DNA of 64,000 nt, taken from positions 325,001 through 389,000 of the forward strand of contig CALSFV010000039.1 in NCBI GenBank assembly GCA_943737045.1, in the 5' to 3' direction. Position numbers and translations under genes: made by a program. This DNA is from Parapristionchus giblindavisi (taxonomy: Eukaryota > Nematoda > Chromadorea > Rhabditida > Diplogasteridae). The notes beneath the pieces were generated by a model. That model saw only the letters and a list, made by a program, of their open reading frames with translations. It was not told the origin of the DNA and did not search any database. Shown in pieces: positions 1-11,535 of the stretch. Position 1 is the stretch's first letter. Each line of letters begins with the position of its first letter.

Positions 1-118
1 CTCTCGTAACTCTCGTAACTCTCGTAACTCTCGTAACTCTCGTAACTCTCGTAACTCTCGTAACTCTCGTAACTCTCGTAACTCTCGTAACTCTCGTAAC
101 TCTCGTAACTCTCGTAAC
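1..118. repeat. 9-bp tandem repeat (CTCTCGTAA)n
   Basis: About 13 uninterrupted copies of CTCTCGTAA open the window. Beyond 118 the sequence decays into CT-rich DNA. It is not the nematode telomere repeat TTAGGC. Confidence 0.95.
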
Positions 119-536
119 CTCCTCTAACTCTCCAACTTCTACTTCTCCATTTACCTCTACTAGCTTTCCTACCATCCCTACTTCTCCATTCCCTTCTCCT
201 ACCTCTCCCCAATCCGTGTCTACTTAGCACTCTACGTTACCCTGATTTTAGATCACCAAAATCCATCACTATGATGAATAGGCCAAGAGCGCTTTGATTT
301 CTGCTAAATTTCAACTTAGAATATGTTGATCTTTGATCTTTGATCTTTTATCTTTGACCTTCTTCCGACAAAGGCCTGAACCTCAAGGTAGGATCGAGTA
401 TCTAAGAAATGACTGGGAAACACTAATAGAAATGTCTATGAATTTTACATACTGTCTACATTATCAGAACAAGTGCCTATGCTCTCTTTAAAATGCGATA
501 GAACATGAAATCTCCTTGTTTAGCTCGCATCTTTAG

Positions 537-649
537 AGGCACACCCCGAGCTAATTTTACTCTCCGCTCTGACAATACTCTCTCGTAGACGAAGAACACG
601 AGAGAGCGTTGCCAGAGAGGAGAGATTCAAATTAGGTCGGGGTGTGCCT
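537..649. mobile_element. Palindromic MITE, family 1 (CTCTCCGCTCTGGC type)
   Basis: The ends are AGGCACACCCCGAGCTAA and its inverted partner ending GGTGTGCCT. The interior reads CTCTCCGCTCTG, then CTCTCTCG, a short loop, CGAGAGAG and the return arm, so the whole element can fold as one hairpin. It has no coding capacity. It is one of about 15 copies in the window and serves as the reference copy because both ends are visible. Confidence 0.85.
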
Positions 650-651
650 TC

Positions 652-768
652 AAAGGGGCTGACACCTTTGCCAACGGTCTCTTCAACACTCTACGCTCTC
701 TCGTTGTTAGAGAACGAAGAAATAGTGTGCGCGATGAAGAGACCGTTGAGTGAGGTCACTCTCCCTTT
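652..768. mobile_element. Palindromic MITE, family 2 (AAAGGGAG...CTCCCTTT)
   Basis: The inverted termini are AAAGGGG/CTCCCTTT, with inner arms around CAACGGTCTCTTC and GAAGAGACCGTTG. A second copy is at 13901-14017 and a half copy lies near 2012-2058. It abuts a family 1 MITE. Non-coding. Confidence 0.7.
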
Positions 769-799
769 AAAAAAAGCACAATTCACACTATATCTTTAT

Positions 800-1410
800 C
801 ACTTGTTGTCACATTTAGTCAATGTACGATAAATTAAATTAAATTATTCTTTTCTTTTCGAGAGTTTTGAACATCGCACAAGGATCATATAAGCCATTTC
901 CCCTATCCCCCCTCCCCTCCTCCTTCGTCTTCTTTCATTTCCTATGCCCTTCAGAATGTTCCATTTGGCCCACTTGACAAAAAAATAAGACGAAACCAGC
1001 GCTAACAATGTAATTTCAAAATCTCTCTCCCTTTCTCACTCTCTAATTCTCCCTCTCTCTCTCTCTCTCGCTCTTTCTGCGTATCTCGCCAATGTTTTGG
1101 GTGGGATACTCGCCCCATACCGGAAGAGAAGGCTAAATAACGTGGGGGCGTGATGCAAACGTCAGACGGAGACGAGAGAGTAGGGAGAATCGAGAGAGTG
1201 CAGAGAAATAAGAAATAAGTTAAGTGAAATGTTCATGGTTTTCATGTACTTTCTGGTAATGTTCTCTCGCTTTCTTTATCTACGAGAGAGTGTTGCCGGA
1301 GCGGAGAGATTCGAATTAACTCGGTCTTTCGAGGTCCCTTTTTGCGACGCGGTGAGTTAAGTTTCGCCAAGTTTAGATAGCTTAGAAGTCGTTTTTAAAA
1401 ACAATGACCT
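800..1410. other. Non-coding, CT-rich stretch with a degraded family 1 MITE
   Basis: No supportable ORF. It holds a CT microsatellite near 1021-1075 and a family 1 MITE half-hairpin at about 1257-1325. Confidence 0.6.
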
Positions 1411-1429
1411 GCTTATCTCTGTTCAAAAG

Positions 1430-1795
1430 TTATACTTAAAAAATATTACTCTTCTTCCCGAACCAACCTGTGGCCGTATGCAAGAACAACGGGAAAACCG
1501 TTTTCCGGGAAAATGTGACGTCATTAGCGTAGGCGGAGGAGTTTTCCAAAAATCCTCCGCATAACGCTAATGACGTCACATTTTCCCGGAAAACGGTTTT
1601 CCCGTTGTTCTTGCATACGGCCACTGAATTCTCGTCCAACTTTGCTCGTAGTTTTGATCAAAAACAGGCTTAAATTGCGCTTTATTCTAAGAAAAACCTT
1701 TGGTAACCGCTAACAGGAAGTCCACCTCTCCTATGATGTATTGTACCTTTGGAGACAAAAACAAAGCTTGATAAATGGTCCGCTCCCCTTTGTAT
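1430..1795 (-). repeat. Dispersed repeat R1, copy 1 (interrupted)
   Basis: This is the reverse complement of 8324-8530. Both copies share the segment containing GGACTTCCTGTTAGCGGTTAC and run from a CT/GA microsatellite into it. Copy 1 is split by a 153 bp palindrome (1471-1623) that copy 2 lacks, so the two act as filled and empty sites. Confidence 0.8.
1471..1623. mobile_element. 153-bp near-perfect palindromic MITE
   Basis: The arms start TGGCCGTATGCAAGAAC and return as GTTCTTGCATACGGCCA, with a loop around GGAGGAGTTTTCC. It is flanked on both sides by CTG (1468-1470 and 1624-1626), consistent with a 3 bp target duplication. The paralogous copy of the host repeat at 8.4-8.5 kb is empty at this position. 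Confidence 0.85.
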
Positions 1796-1802
1796 ATCCA
1801 TT

Positions 1803-1917
1803 ATATAGTTTAGGAGAGGGAAGGAGAGGGAGGTAGGAAGGGAGTGAGAAAGGGAGAGAGAGAGAGAGGGAGAGGGAGAGAGAGGGAGAGAGAGAGGGAG
1901 AGAGAGAGAGAGAGAGG
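1803..1917. repeat. (GA)n-rich microsatellite
   Basis: Purine-rich GGGAGAGA/GAGA repeat joined to repeat R1. The other R1 copy carries a CT tract at the equivalent place, so the microsatellite belongs to the repeat. Confidence 0.85.
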
Positions 1918-2049
1918 GCCGGATAATGTAGAAAGTGTTCGCAACGTGAACATAAACTCGCATAAACACGATGTCACGTATATTTGTTAGAACCAATAAA
2001 CGAATATATCGAGAGACGAATTCACTCAACGGTCTCTTCATTACACACA

Positions 2050-2880
2050 CTATTTCTCTGCTGCCTACCTATGAGAGATGTTGAATGAGAGATGCCACGT
2101 TGAAGATGAATGGAACAATCGAAATCGCAACCGAAACCAAACCATTGGAAAGCATTTATCTCGCTATCATTATTTCTTTCGTATCGTGCACATTCACATT
2201 GATAAGTAAATAATTAAAAAGGGCGCATGGTTCAAGGCAAACAGCAAGCTATTTTTACTTTCCGCTCTGGCGCTCTTATAGACTAACAATAAGAAAGCGA
2301 GAGAGCATTGCCAGACCAGACGGAGAGTTTCAATGTTGAACGGGGATTATGGATAAAGAAGAAGTGTGAATCGTCCAGAACGAAATGGTGCCAAGAAGCG
2401 AGAGTGAGAGAGAAAAGGAAGTGCATGATGCAGTCGAGAATAGATCTCGGCAAAGTTGTCAAAACATGAAAACATCCGCCCCTTCTTTACCACTTTCTTG
2501 ATGTGTAAACGAGGAGGGTTTACTTTTCTCCACTTTTCTTTGCCTTTCGTAAGTTTTGAAAACCCTCAGAGGTGGTGAGTTTTTCATCTGAGAGTAATCG
2601 CAAATTAGTAATCGTCGGAGGAATTATGCCAACAGGGTCAGCCCGAACAGTCATTGGTCACGATGTCAGTACGGACATTTCCGTAAGTTTTCAAGCTTTC
2701 CCTGGGAATTCAACGAAGGGTGTGGCCTATTTCTCCCTTTATCGGTACCAATCACTGGTGATTGCTTCACACCGGGAGATTTGTCACAATATTATGAAAA
2801 TTGTATTTGACGCCTATACTCTCTCCATTCTCCATGCTCTCTCAACACTTTATCTACTGCCCTAGTGTTCTCTCATTTTC
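2050..2880. other. Non-coding stretch with a family 1 MITE
   Basis: A family 1 MITE copy lies at about 2250-2330 and contains the 11-mer CTAACAATAAG at 2283-2293. A weak ORF at 2572-2865 has no recognisable domain. No gene is supported. Confidence 0.5.
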
Positions 2881-3040
2881 ACATGCTCTCTCACCTCTTT
2901 CCCTACTTCTCTATCACTCTCTCACTTTCACATGCTCTCTCACCTCTTTCCCTACTTCTCTAACACTCTCTCACTTTCACATGCTCTCTCACCTCTTTCC
3001 CTACTTCTCTATCACTCTCTCACTTTCACATGCTCTCTCA
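2881..3040. repeat. 49-bp minisatellite
   Basis: Three full copies and a partial of a 49 bp CT-rich unit begin ACATGCTCTCTCACC, at 2881, 2930, 2979 and 3028. Confidence 0.9.
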
Positions 3041-3704
3041 GTCCACTTTTGAGGGAGGTGGATCAACATGGCTTTGGTGTGTGTATACATGATGACTTCA
3101 CTCTCTAAGAAGTGGGGGAAGTGAGTGGAGAAGAGTGACAGAATGAAGGAAAGATCAAAGATCACATTTTTGCAGAAATAAAAAAAAAGTAACATGATAG
3201 TTGAAGGATGAGCGAAAGATCAAAGATCAAGTATACAAAAACACTACAGAAAACTGACAAATTTTACGTTCTGAATGCCTCCACACTACTCCTACAGCAA
3301 AGCGATACTGGAACGCCGCAGGCTGTGTGAAGGATCAAAAAATCTTTAACTCGTGATTTTGCGGCTGAATTTGCGAGCGGCGCGAAATACAAAAAAAAAG
3401 AGGTACAGAATCTGTTGGAACGCATGATTACATGGTGAACCGAGAGACAACTAGATTATTTTGGAATTTACTTGGAACCACCAAAAACATAATATAATAT
3501 GGATCATGAACACGGTTCTCGCAATCAGCGACAATAACTTCCCAGCCTCTCAGACCACATAGATATTCTCGGAATTGGAACAAAACACATGTCCATATCT
3601 TCGTTGTTTTCGGATATAGACACACACACTGACATAAGATATAAGCGAATTTATAAAAATTGTCCGTCACGTTGGTGTTTTCGGGCATAACAATGGAATT
3701 GTCA

Positions 3705-4010
3705 GTGGAGGGGGTGAGGGGGGAGAGGGGAGGAGGAGAGGAGGAAGAGGAGGAGAGGAGGGGGGAAGGGAGGGTGAAGGAGAGGGGGAGGAGGAGAGGC
3801 GGAGAGGAGGAGAGGGGATAGGAGGAGAGGAGGGGAAGAGGAAGAGGAGGAGGAGGGGAGGAGGGGGAGAGAGGAGAGAAGAGAAAGGGAAGGGGGGAGT
3901 AAGCGGAGGGGAGGACTGGAGGAGAAGAAGAAGAGAGGAGGAGGAATAAGGGAGGAGGAGGTTAGAGGAACGGAGCAGTGGGGGGGGGGGGAAGAAGGAA
4001 GAAGATGAAT
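3705..4010. repeat. Irregular polypurine (GGA/GAG) tract
   Basis: About 300 bp of almost pure purine on the + strand. Long proline/serine/leucine ORFs on the minus strand are composition artefacts. Confidence 0.9.
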
Positions 4011-4124
4011 AGAAAGGACCATGAGTGTGATAGACTGTCTGGATGAATAACAAACAAATGTATCATTGTGGAATGCCCAGACTGGTGTGTGCAGAGAGAG
4101 AGTAGATGAATTCAGGCATAGACA

Positions 4125-4395
4125 CCCCCTCTCTCCCTCTCCTTCTCTCTCTCTCTCACTCCTCCTCTCCCTCTTCCTCTCTCTCGCCCTCTCCTTCTCT
4201 CTCTACCTCTCTCTCTCACCCTCTTCCTCTCCCTCTCCTTCTCTCTCTCTCACTCCTCCTCTCTCTCTCTCTCTCCCTCTTCCTCTCCCTCTCCTTCTCT
4301 CTCTCTCACTCCTCCTCTCCCTCTTCCTCTCTCTCGCCCTCTCCTTCTCTCTCTACCTCTCACTCTCTCACTCCATCTACCTCTCCTTCCTCAAA
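4125..4395. repeat. Polypyrimidine (CTCTCC)n tract
   Basis: Nearly pure pyrimidine. It contains an internal duplication: a segment of about 100 bp recurs at roughly 4152-4250 and 4300-4380. ORFs here are low-complexity artefacts. Confidence 0.9.
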
Positions 4396-4773
4396 CATTT
4401 CTAGTTGAGGGATTTCTGAACAGGACTTTGGAAGAGCTTGAGACAGAGTCTTGATGTCCCTCTCATAGGACCATAAAATATTTGGCTTGTTATCTTCCTC
4501 TTTACCACCACTCTGGGACTGGAAATATTGGTTTTTTTTTCGATTCCACAGCTAGTAAAGAACGAGATTCAACGCGAGTTCCAAAATGGACAATGGTGCA
4601 GTTCAAATTAATTTAGGTTATTAGGTAAGATTCCTACTGCCTCTTCCTCCAACCCGGGGGAGGGGGGGGGGGGGGCTCACATTTCACCGATTCGCCTTCC
4701 TTGGCGACGGAGATCATTCACAATACTTATCAAACCGAAATTTCGCATCCCGATGCGTTCATTTGAAGGAATA

Positions 4774-4774
4774 A

Positions 4775-4862
<88 letters not shown>

Positions 4863-4917
4863 TTATTATTATTTTTATTATTATTATTATTATTTTTATT
4901 ATTTTTAATATACTTCA
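4774..4917. repeat. (TTA)n trinucleotide repeat
   Basis: ATT/TTA repeated about 45 times with a few TTTTTA interruptions. The polyasparagine ORF on the minus strand is an artefact. Confidence 0.95.
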
Positions 4918-5105
4918 GGTTAAGAGGAGAACAAAACCATCTATTTGATTTGTTCCCATGTATTGTAGGATCAGTGAAACCTATTTGAACTAGGGAAGAA
5001 TTACTCATCTGGTAGGAACTAGGGTGGCGAAAATGACTCATGAATATTCATTTCTATGGCCTAAAATGGAACATAGGAACATAGGATGGAACAAGTAGGA
5101 ACATG

Positions 5106-5577
5106 CTATCGTACATGTAAAAATAGTTGTATCATGAACGGTGTGAATGGATCTGAACGGATCAGGCCGATCAAACGGGATTGTGAGCGAGCCGGCCATT
5201 TCCGTTATTTTTCTTTCTTTTCATTGTTTTTCTTTTCATCGAATCTACTATATTGAAATGCATTAGGCCAAAATATTGCCATTTAACAAAAATCATCATT
5301 TTCGCGAGGAATAAATTGCTCCAATGAACCAAAATTGACCCATTTATTCAGCGTATAATCGGAACAATTTATTCATTTGTAAAGCAATGATTTTTGTTAA
5401 ATGATAATATTTTGGCCTAATGCATTTCAATATAGTAGATTCGAAGGAAAGAAAAACAATGAAAAGAAAGAAAAATAACGGAAATGGCCGGCTCGCTCAC
5501 AATCCCGTTTGATCGGCCTGATCCGTTCAGATCCATTCACACCGTTCATGATACAACTATTTTTACACGTACGATAG
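5106..5577. mobile_element. Foldback element of about 470 bp
   Basis: The two halves are inverted copies. The left arm starts CTATCGTACATGTAAAAATAG and the right arm ends with its near reverse complement near 5577. The centre is near 5340. Arms are about 230 bp with few mismatches and there is no ORF. It looks like a MITE or foldback transposon; a target duplication is not clear. Confidence 0.85.
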
Positions 5578-5609
5578 TTCCAGAAAGGTAGTGCCAGAAT
5601 GTGGTAGTG

Positions 5610-5785
5610 CCTCTCTCCTTCTGCCTCTCCCTCTCCCTCTCTCTCTCCCTCTCTCCCTCCCTCTCTCCCTCCCCCCTCTCTCTCTCTTTCTTTCTTTCTC
5701 TCTCCCTCTCCCTCTCCCTCTCCCTCTCCCTCTCCCTCTCCCTCTCCTTCTCCCTCCCCTCTCCCTCTCCCTCATCCCATCCACC
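5610..5785. repeat. Polypyrimidine (CTCTCC)n tract
   Basis: Begins right after the foldback element. Low complexity. Confidence 0.9.
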
Positions 5786-6027
5786 TCTCGTGATTTTTGG
5801 GACCATCTCCAAATTGAATCAGTCCCCCGTGTCTTTCATTGTGTCTGCATGAAGGACCAGGAGTAGGTTTATTATGCAAATCACATTTTCAAAAATAAAT
5901 AAGGTTACGTTGATGGAATGGTCCTGACTGCAAATTGGCCAGACATAGCGGAATAAATTCAGGGCATTATTGTGTCTAGTTTGAATTTTTATTCTATTTT
6001 ATGGTTGGAGTTAAATATAGATACAGG

Positions 6028-6131
6028 GATACGTTTACTCTCCACTGTGGCAATGCTCTCTCACTTTCGTTGCCTACGAGAGAGCGTTGCTAGAGCGGAG
6101 AGTTTCAAATTAGCATGGGGTGTGCCTTTAA
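6028..6131. mobile_element. Palindromic MITE, family 1
   Basis: CTCTCCACTGTGGCAATGCTC pairs with the return arm GAGCGTTGCTAGAGCGGAGAG. The 3' end GGGGTGTGCCTTTAAA matches the reference copy at 537-649. Confidence 0.75.
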
Positions 6132-7770
6132 AATTGATGGACGTGTGAATGGTACACACAATATTTCCTTGTTCTCTGAAGAAGAGAATCAATTTGCGAA
6201 AATTCTCTTCTTTTCGTGACTTTGAAATAGATCATAAACAGAACGTTTATTGGGAGCCATTAATCCAGTGAAACATGGAAAATGATCGCCAATAACTGTT
6301 TATTCTTCCTCTAGAGTGGTGAAAAGATCATTGATTGTGAGTAAGAAAACAGCAGAGTTTTTTCGAAGAGCAGAGAGTTTCAAATTAGCTCTGGCGTGTC
6401 TATAAAAATAGTGCACAAAAGAAAAATGGAGGAGAATGTGTAAGATGGACAGATTCCCTTCTTTTGTTGTTTCACAACTTTTGAACAGAGCCTAAATCAG
6501 CTATACTATAGTTATAATAAATAAATTTTCAACGTGCTCATGCACGAAACGAGAGACATACGACGTAAAAAAGATAGACAATACGACGAGTAAGAAAGAG
6601 TTTGAAATATAAAGCTGATGTATGTATTCCCGTTCTTCCGGTAAGCCTAGAGTGCGCTGGAGAGATGACTTTGGCAACTGGTGGAATACATACACTCTAT
6701 GACGTTTTGGGCCCATCCTCTTCCATTCATTGAATGATAAAAGTGATTGATTGATTTGCCCGCAGAATGATTGTTAGGTGATTCAGAAACAAGAACAGTT
6801 GGAAAAGAACATGAACAATACATCAATGGGAGTAATAATGCTTGTCGTAGGATGACGAATGGATGATAGAATATAAGCATCATGTCCATAGGCATGTTCC
6901 CAAAATCACTACGCGCCTACGACTCTGACGTCATTGGAGAAGAAAGAAATACTCTAGGAAGGAGAATGAAGTCAGGCTTGGAGGGAGTGAAACCATCGAG
7001 CAATGTAATAGTAGTATAAACTACTAAGTTTTATGTGGTGAATAACAAACATGGAAAAGACCTCCACGTGGGCCTTTAGTACCTCTAAATCCTCTAGAAA
7101 GATGGAAAGAAACCATGCACATCAAAGCTTACACTTGATAAATGTGTTTAAAGTCAGACCCTAATTTGAGACAATCCGGCCCGCGTTCTTTTCGTTCTTT
7201 TTTTCGTTCGCGTTCTTTGTCAGCGAGAGAGTATTGGTAATGCGGAGAGAAAAGTAAGCTCTAACAATAAGTTGTGCCTTTGAAATGGGGTCTTCCTTAC
7301 ATAGAAGCAAGCATTCTGTCAGAAGCGATATGCAAACGCGCATACCCTTGGTCGCCTTACAAGATCGTACAAATGACAATGAGGTAAAGGAACGAGAGAA
7401 TACGACCGAATTCAGTATTCAGGCGGAATTCAGAGCTGCTTATTCTACGATTTTTATTCTCTCAAACCGTTTATACCTCAAATGTGCAAGAAGTTCTGTG
7501 CTAACAATAAGATCAGGCAAGTTAATAATAAACTGGTTTCCTTTACCGAAACTCTTTATTGAAAAGAGATAATTGTAATTTCAGAAAAAAAGGCAGAGTT
7601 TAGACAGATTAGACTTGTTCTGTTGAATTCGGCAACGAGCTATCAATCAGACTCGTTCAGCAAATCATAAGACAATTCAAGACTAATTAAGTCCGGAGGA
7701 CCTGTTCTGGTTTTTGAACATACATTTGATCTAATCATTACCTCATTGGTATTCGCCATAATACTAATAA
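6132..7770. other. Non-coding stretch
   Basis: No gene is supported. Degraded family 1 MITE pieces lie near 6360-6410 and 7190-7285, the second carrying CTAACAATAAG at 7261-7271. The same 11-mer recurs at 7501-7511. Confidence 0.5.
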
Positions 7771-7772
7771 AA

Positions 7773-7870
7773 AGGTAAAAAGGGTGGAAGTACAACCCGT
7801 TATTCAATTCGCGCACGAAGTCTTGCGGGCGATCACTGTTAGGCCAGTGATACTAAAACGATGGCTTAAT
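7773..7870 (+). repeat. Dispersed repeat R2 (SINE-like), copy 1
   Basis: It begins AAAAGGGTGGAAGTACAACC and continues through CGTTATTCAA to TTGCGGGCGATCACTG. Relatives are at 37449-37540 (+), 48118-48252 (-) and 50731-50805 (-). The AAAGGTAAAGGTACAACCCG head is shared. Its size suggests a short retroposon, but I see no clear tRNA-type promoter boxes. Confidence 0.55.
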
Positions 7871-8029
7871 TTTCTCGGAAATCGAAAAAAAACGGAAAGT
7901 ATAAAGATAATAATCGTAAATTTTCGTTTATTATCGCAGTTGAACAACTACGGTACACGATGGATAACTACTTCCCGTGTAAAACGACAGAAATGGGACC
8001 CACCCTAAACGATGAAAATGTTCCGTTTC

Positions 8030-8073
8030 TCTCTATCTCTTGATCTCTACCTCTATATCTCTATATCCCTATC

Positions 8074-8116
<43 letters not shown>

Positions 8117-8290
8117 TCTCTCCCTCTCTCTCTCTACATTCTTTCTCTCTCCCTCTATCTCTCTCACTATTTCTATTCCTCCCTCCCTACCTACCCATCT
8201 ATATTTCTATCTATCTATCAATCTCCTTCTCCTTCGCACTCTCTCTCTCTTTCTTACTCTCTCTGTCTCTCTTCCTCGCTCCCTTTCCTT
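8030..8290. repeat. (CT)n microsatellite of repeat R1, copy 2
   Basis: Long CT dinucleotide and CTAT tract adjoining the R1 repeat. Confidence 0.9.
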
Positions 8291-8323
8291 AACGATGTGG
8301 AGATATACATATATGTATGAAAG

Positions 8324-8530
8324 GGGACCGGACCATTTATCAAGCTTTGTTTTTGTCTCCAAAGGTACAATACATCATAGGAGAGGTGGACTTCCTGTTA
8401 GCGGTTACCTAAGGTTTTCTTAGAATAAAAAGCTATTTAAGATTGTTTTTGACCAAATTTTCGATCAAAGTTGAACTCGGGTTAATAGTGGATCGGGAAG
8501 AAGTGAAATATTTTTTAATTATAACTTTCA
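8324..8530 (+). repeat. Dispersed repeat R1, copy 2 (empty site)
   Basis: Inverted relative to copy 1 at 1430-1795. It is uninterrupted where copy 1 holds the 153 bp palindrome. Confidence 0.8.
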
Positions 8531-8744
8531 ATCAGACATAAGCAAGCAATTGTTTGTAAAAATGACATCGACGCTATCTAAACTGTATGAAACTTAAATC
8601 ATCGCACTGCAAGTTAATTTTACTCTACGCTCTGTCAGCGCTCGCTAGTAGAACAAAGAAGGCGAGAGAGTGTGGCTGGAGAGGAGAGTTTCACAAAGTA
8701 GTTCGAGGAGCGCCCATTACGAACAATTGTAAAACCATGTCTTA

Positions 8745-8855
8745 TGCATCGTTACATTTGCCGTACGTGCCTTCGCCGTGACCCCATCTCCGCCGCGTCT
8801 CCGTCGTTACGGCGGAAGTTACAGCGTAGTCACGTAAGGCAAATGTAACGATGCA
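8745..8855. mobile_element. Tourist-like MITE with TTA target duplication, copy 1
   Basis: The termini TGCATCGTTACATTTGCC and GGCAAATGTAACGATGCA are perfect inverted repeats. They are flanked by TTA on both sides (8742-8744 and 8856-8858). A 3 bp TTA duplication is typical of PIF/Harbinger elements. The GC-rich middle carries CGTCTCCGTCGTTACGGCGG. Confidence 0.85.
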
Positions 8856-9160
8856 TTAATCAAAAAAGATTTTTAAGAACAAAATTCTGTTAGAAAATTA
8901 CGAAAAGAAATGAAAAGCAGACAGCACTATCCTCGTTGTAGGCACTCTTTTTCCTTTCTTTTCCATACTTTAGAACAGAGTGTGGTCCAAGCATCAATGA
9001 GGAACTTCACTGCATTGGTCATACGCTGAAAGTATGCGCGTTATTTAGTAAAGACCCACGGGGGAGATATTACGGACCCGCGCCTTATAGACTCTTTGCA
9101 TATCTCTCAAGTATATATGGTTTGCAACACTTCCTTCCGCGTTGTTCTGATATTGATTAA

Positions 9161-9279
9161 AGACACACTCCGAGCTAATTTTGCTCTCCGCTCTGACCAT
9201 GTTCTCTCGTAGACAAAGAAAACGAGAGAGTGCGGCCAAATTGGAGAGTTTCAAATCTCTAGCTCGGGATGTGCTTTAA
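9161..9279. mobile_element. Palindromic MITE, family 1
   Basis: ACACTCCGAGCTAATTTTGC pairs with the arm ending AGCTCGGGATGTGCTTTAAA. Same internal CTCTCCGCTCTG/GAGAGAGTGCGG structure as the reference copy. Confidence 0.75.
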
Positions 9280-9783
9280 ATAGATTCATTGAAGGAGGGA
9301 CTCGAGTTATGGTTAAAAAAACTTAAAAATACATTAGAGGCGAGATAGAGAGTGGAAGGCGAAGAGAGCTTTCTCTGCTAAGTTGTCTGGTAACTTGCCA
9401 ATGTACGTGTGGTACTCGCTCAATACTTCGTCTTAATTGCTGATCAGAAGATGAAGAAGATGAAGATAATTATGCCCCTTGTATGGAACCTCAGCACGCC
9501 CAGACTAATCTGTCGTTTAGCGGCAACCATTCCCTCCCTAATGGCTGTATGTGCTTGATAAAGGTTAATAAACTGTTAAACTGTTAACTTTGATAACAGT
9601 TTGACAATGCGATTTTGCTAACAATAAGGACAATGCCTGTGGGTGTATCACAGTATATAACCACTCTTCCTTGAAAGCCCCACAGGCGACAGAGTATTCA
9701 ATATTGAGAGAGTTTCGCTGCTGTGCGGTCGTTCTGGTTTTGAGAATGAAAAGACGCGACTGTGGCATGGATATACCGCGTTA

Positions 9784-9897
9784 TGCATCCTTACGTTTGC
9801 CTTACGTGCTTATGCCGTAACCTCCTCCGCCGCCGCGTCTCCGTCGTTACGGCGGAGGTCACGTCGTAGGCACACGTAAGGCAAATGTAACGATGCA
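9784..9897. mobile_element. Tourist-like MITE with TTA target duplication, copy 2
   Basis: Same family as 8745-8855, with the same GC-rich middle. TTA lies at 9781-9783 and 9898-9900. One end has diverged (TGCATCC versus CGATGCA). Confidence 0.85.
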
Positions 9898-9900
9898 TTA

Positions 9901-11450
9901 GTGACGTCATCGGGGATACTTCATCATAAATGCCTGAACCACGTCTATTTTAATAATTACTTTAACCACGATTTCATTTTGTAATATGAGTTTTACCGCA
10001 CCTATAAATAATATGTTTCGCGTAGTTTAAATAATCTCGTATAAATATTTTTCAAACAATACCAAGTTAACTTTCGGGTAAAGATAAAAAATCAATCATT
10101 TCCATCAACTAGTCGATATCGATGTCCCAATATTGATTGATTGATTGAGATACAGACTAGAGTAACTAGAGAACCTTGAAATTAATATCCTTCTCTGAAC
10201 GTTTGTCAGACTCTATCGCAGGTATACACTGGGGAATTTGAAACTGAGCAATGGTGTTATTTTATGCGCCATAAGTGATATCCTGAGCGATGCTGAGGTG
10301 AGCTAGCGGACAGATACGCAAACAGAGAGTATCTAGATTAGAAGGCGCCAAGCATTAACGCACCTGTATAATGTCATATTACCAATGGTTCACGAGTCAA
10401 CTATCCGCTCTGGCCGCACTCTCGCTTACTTTGTCTGCGAGAGAGTATTCCCAATGCGGAGAGTAAAATTAGCTTTTAAATAAAACTAAATTTCGCTTTT
10501 ACTTTCACAACTTCTCAACAGCATCAACAGAGGATTAGTTACTCCTTAGCCTTTTCGACCATAGTTTGAAAGATAGCCAGAGCATGGCGAAAATGCCAGG
10601 CTCTATTGTTACAAATGTGCGTTCGGAGGCGGTTAGAGTTGACGAGAGAGTGCGCGAAACGGAGAGAGTCAGACATTTCTGTTTTGTCAAAATGTGTTCT
10701 AAGGTGACGATATACGAAAATAGTAGTGCGCGCGATAGAATATTCCAACCAAACACCGCGCCAACACACAAAAACAGCTAGAGCATGGTCAAAATGTGGT
10801 GTTCGAAAGTCATGAAAGGAAAAAAGGACGAGAGTGTGTGTAAAAAGTGGAGGGTATTATGCATTTCATAAATATTGAACAGTGTTAGGCTATTCTAACA
10901 AGGGAATGCTCGCAACTTTTCCTGGCCATATGAGATGGCAATAGCATGACTAGGATCGGTTTTCGATGCTGTTTACGAATCCGTTTTCAGAAAGTGCCTA
11001 ATCGTCCTGAGTTTCGAGGAAATCGATATTTGTGGGCTGGTGAACTCATCTATAAACTCTCGCAGTAGTCCTTTCATCAACGGATCTTTCCGATGCAATC
11101 CAGATAGTTTGTGAGGGAAACCACACGAATTTTCGAATTAACAAGCCAAATTTCAATACCGATTTTCCCGAAACAGAGGTCGATTAGGCATTTTCTGAAT
11201 ACGGATTCGGAATAATCATCGAAAACTGATTGTAGTCATGTCATTACGAGCTGATATGGCCAGGACAATTTGGGAGCCTCCCCTTGTAAAGTTAAGAAGG
11301 AGAAAATCATAGTGAATTCTCTTCGTTTTGCATACTATCTCGCCTCTCTCTCTAGTTTTTGTCACTTTATTTGTAGTGGAGTGAGGGAGCAATATGTAGC
11401 AATACGTCAATTCATTCATCAGCTGACTTAAACACTTACCCCCGATAATT
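9901..11450. other. Non-coding stretch with MITE debris
   Basis: A family 1 MITE lies at about 10400-10478. An imperfect inverted repeat connects about 10965-11060 with 11085-11230 (TTTTCGATG.../CATCGAAAA, with CGAAACAGAGG inside). No gene is supported. Confidence 0.5.
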
Positions 11451-11454
11451 TGAA

Positions 11455-11535
11455 CCTTTCCGCTCTGGCCGCACTCTATCGCTTTCATCGTCTACGAGAG
11501 AGCGTTGCCAGAGCGGAGAGTTTCAAATTACCTCG
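11455..11535. mobile_element. Palindromic MITE, family 1
   Basis: CTTTCCGCTCTGGCCGCACTC pairs with the arm GAGCGTTGCCAGAGCGGAGAG. Two more partial copies follow at about 11695-11770 and 11855-11895. Those two sit inside a local duplication, because ATAGATACCATTCACAATACT recurs in front of each. Confidence 0.75.

Noticed and set aside
1..118. Telomere
   Set aside because: The unit is CTCTCGTAA, not TTAGGC, and it occurs at a window edge only by chance of cutting or as an assembly gap edge.
3667..4408. Long Ser/Pro/Leu ORFs on both strands
   Set aside because: Pure purine/pyrimidine low-complexity DNA is open in all frames. No codon or domain signal.
4730..5041. Polyasparagine ORF
   Set aside because: Direct translation of the (TTA)n microsatellite.
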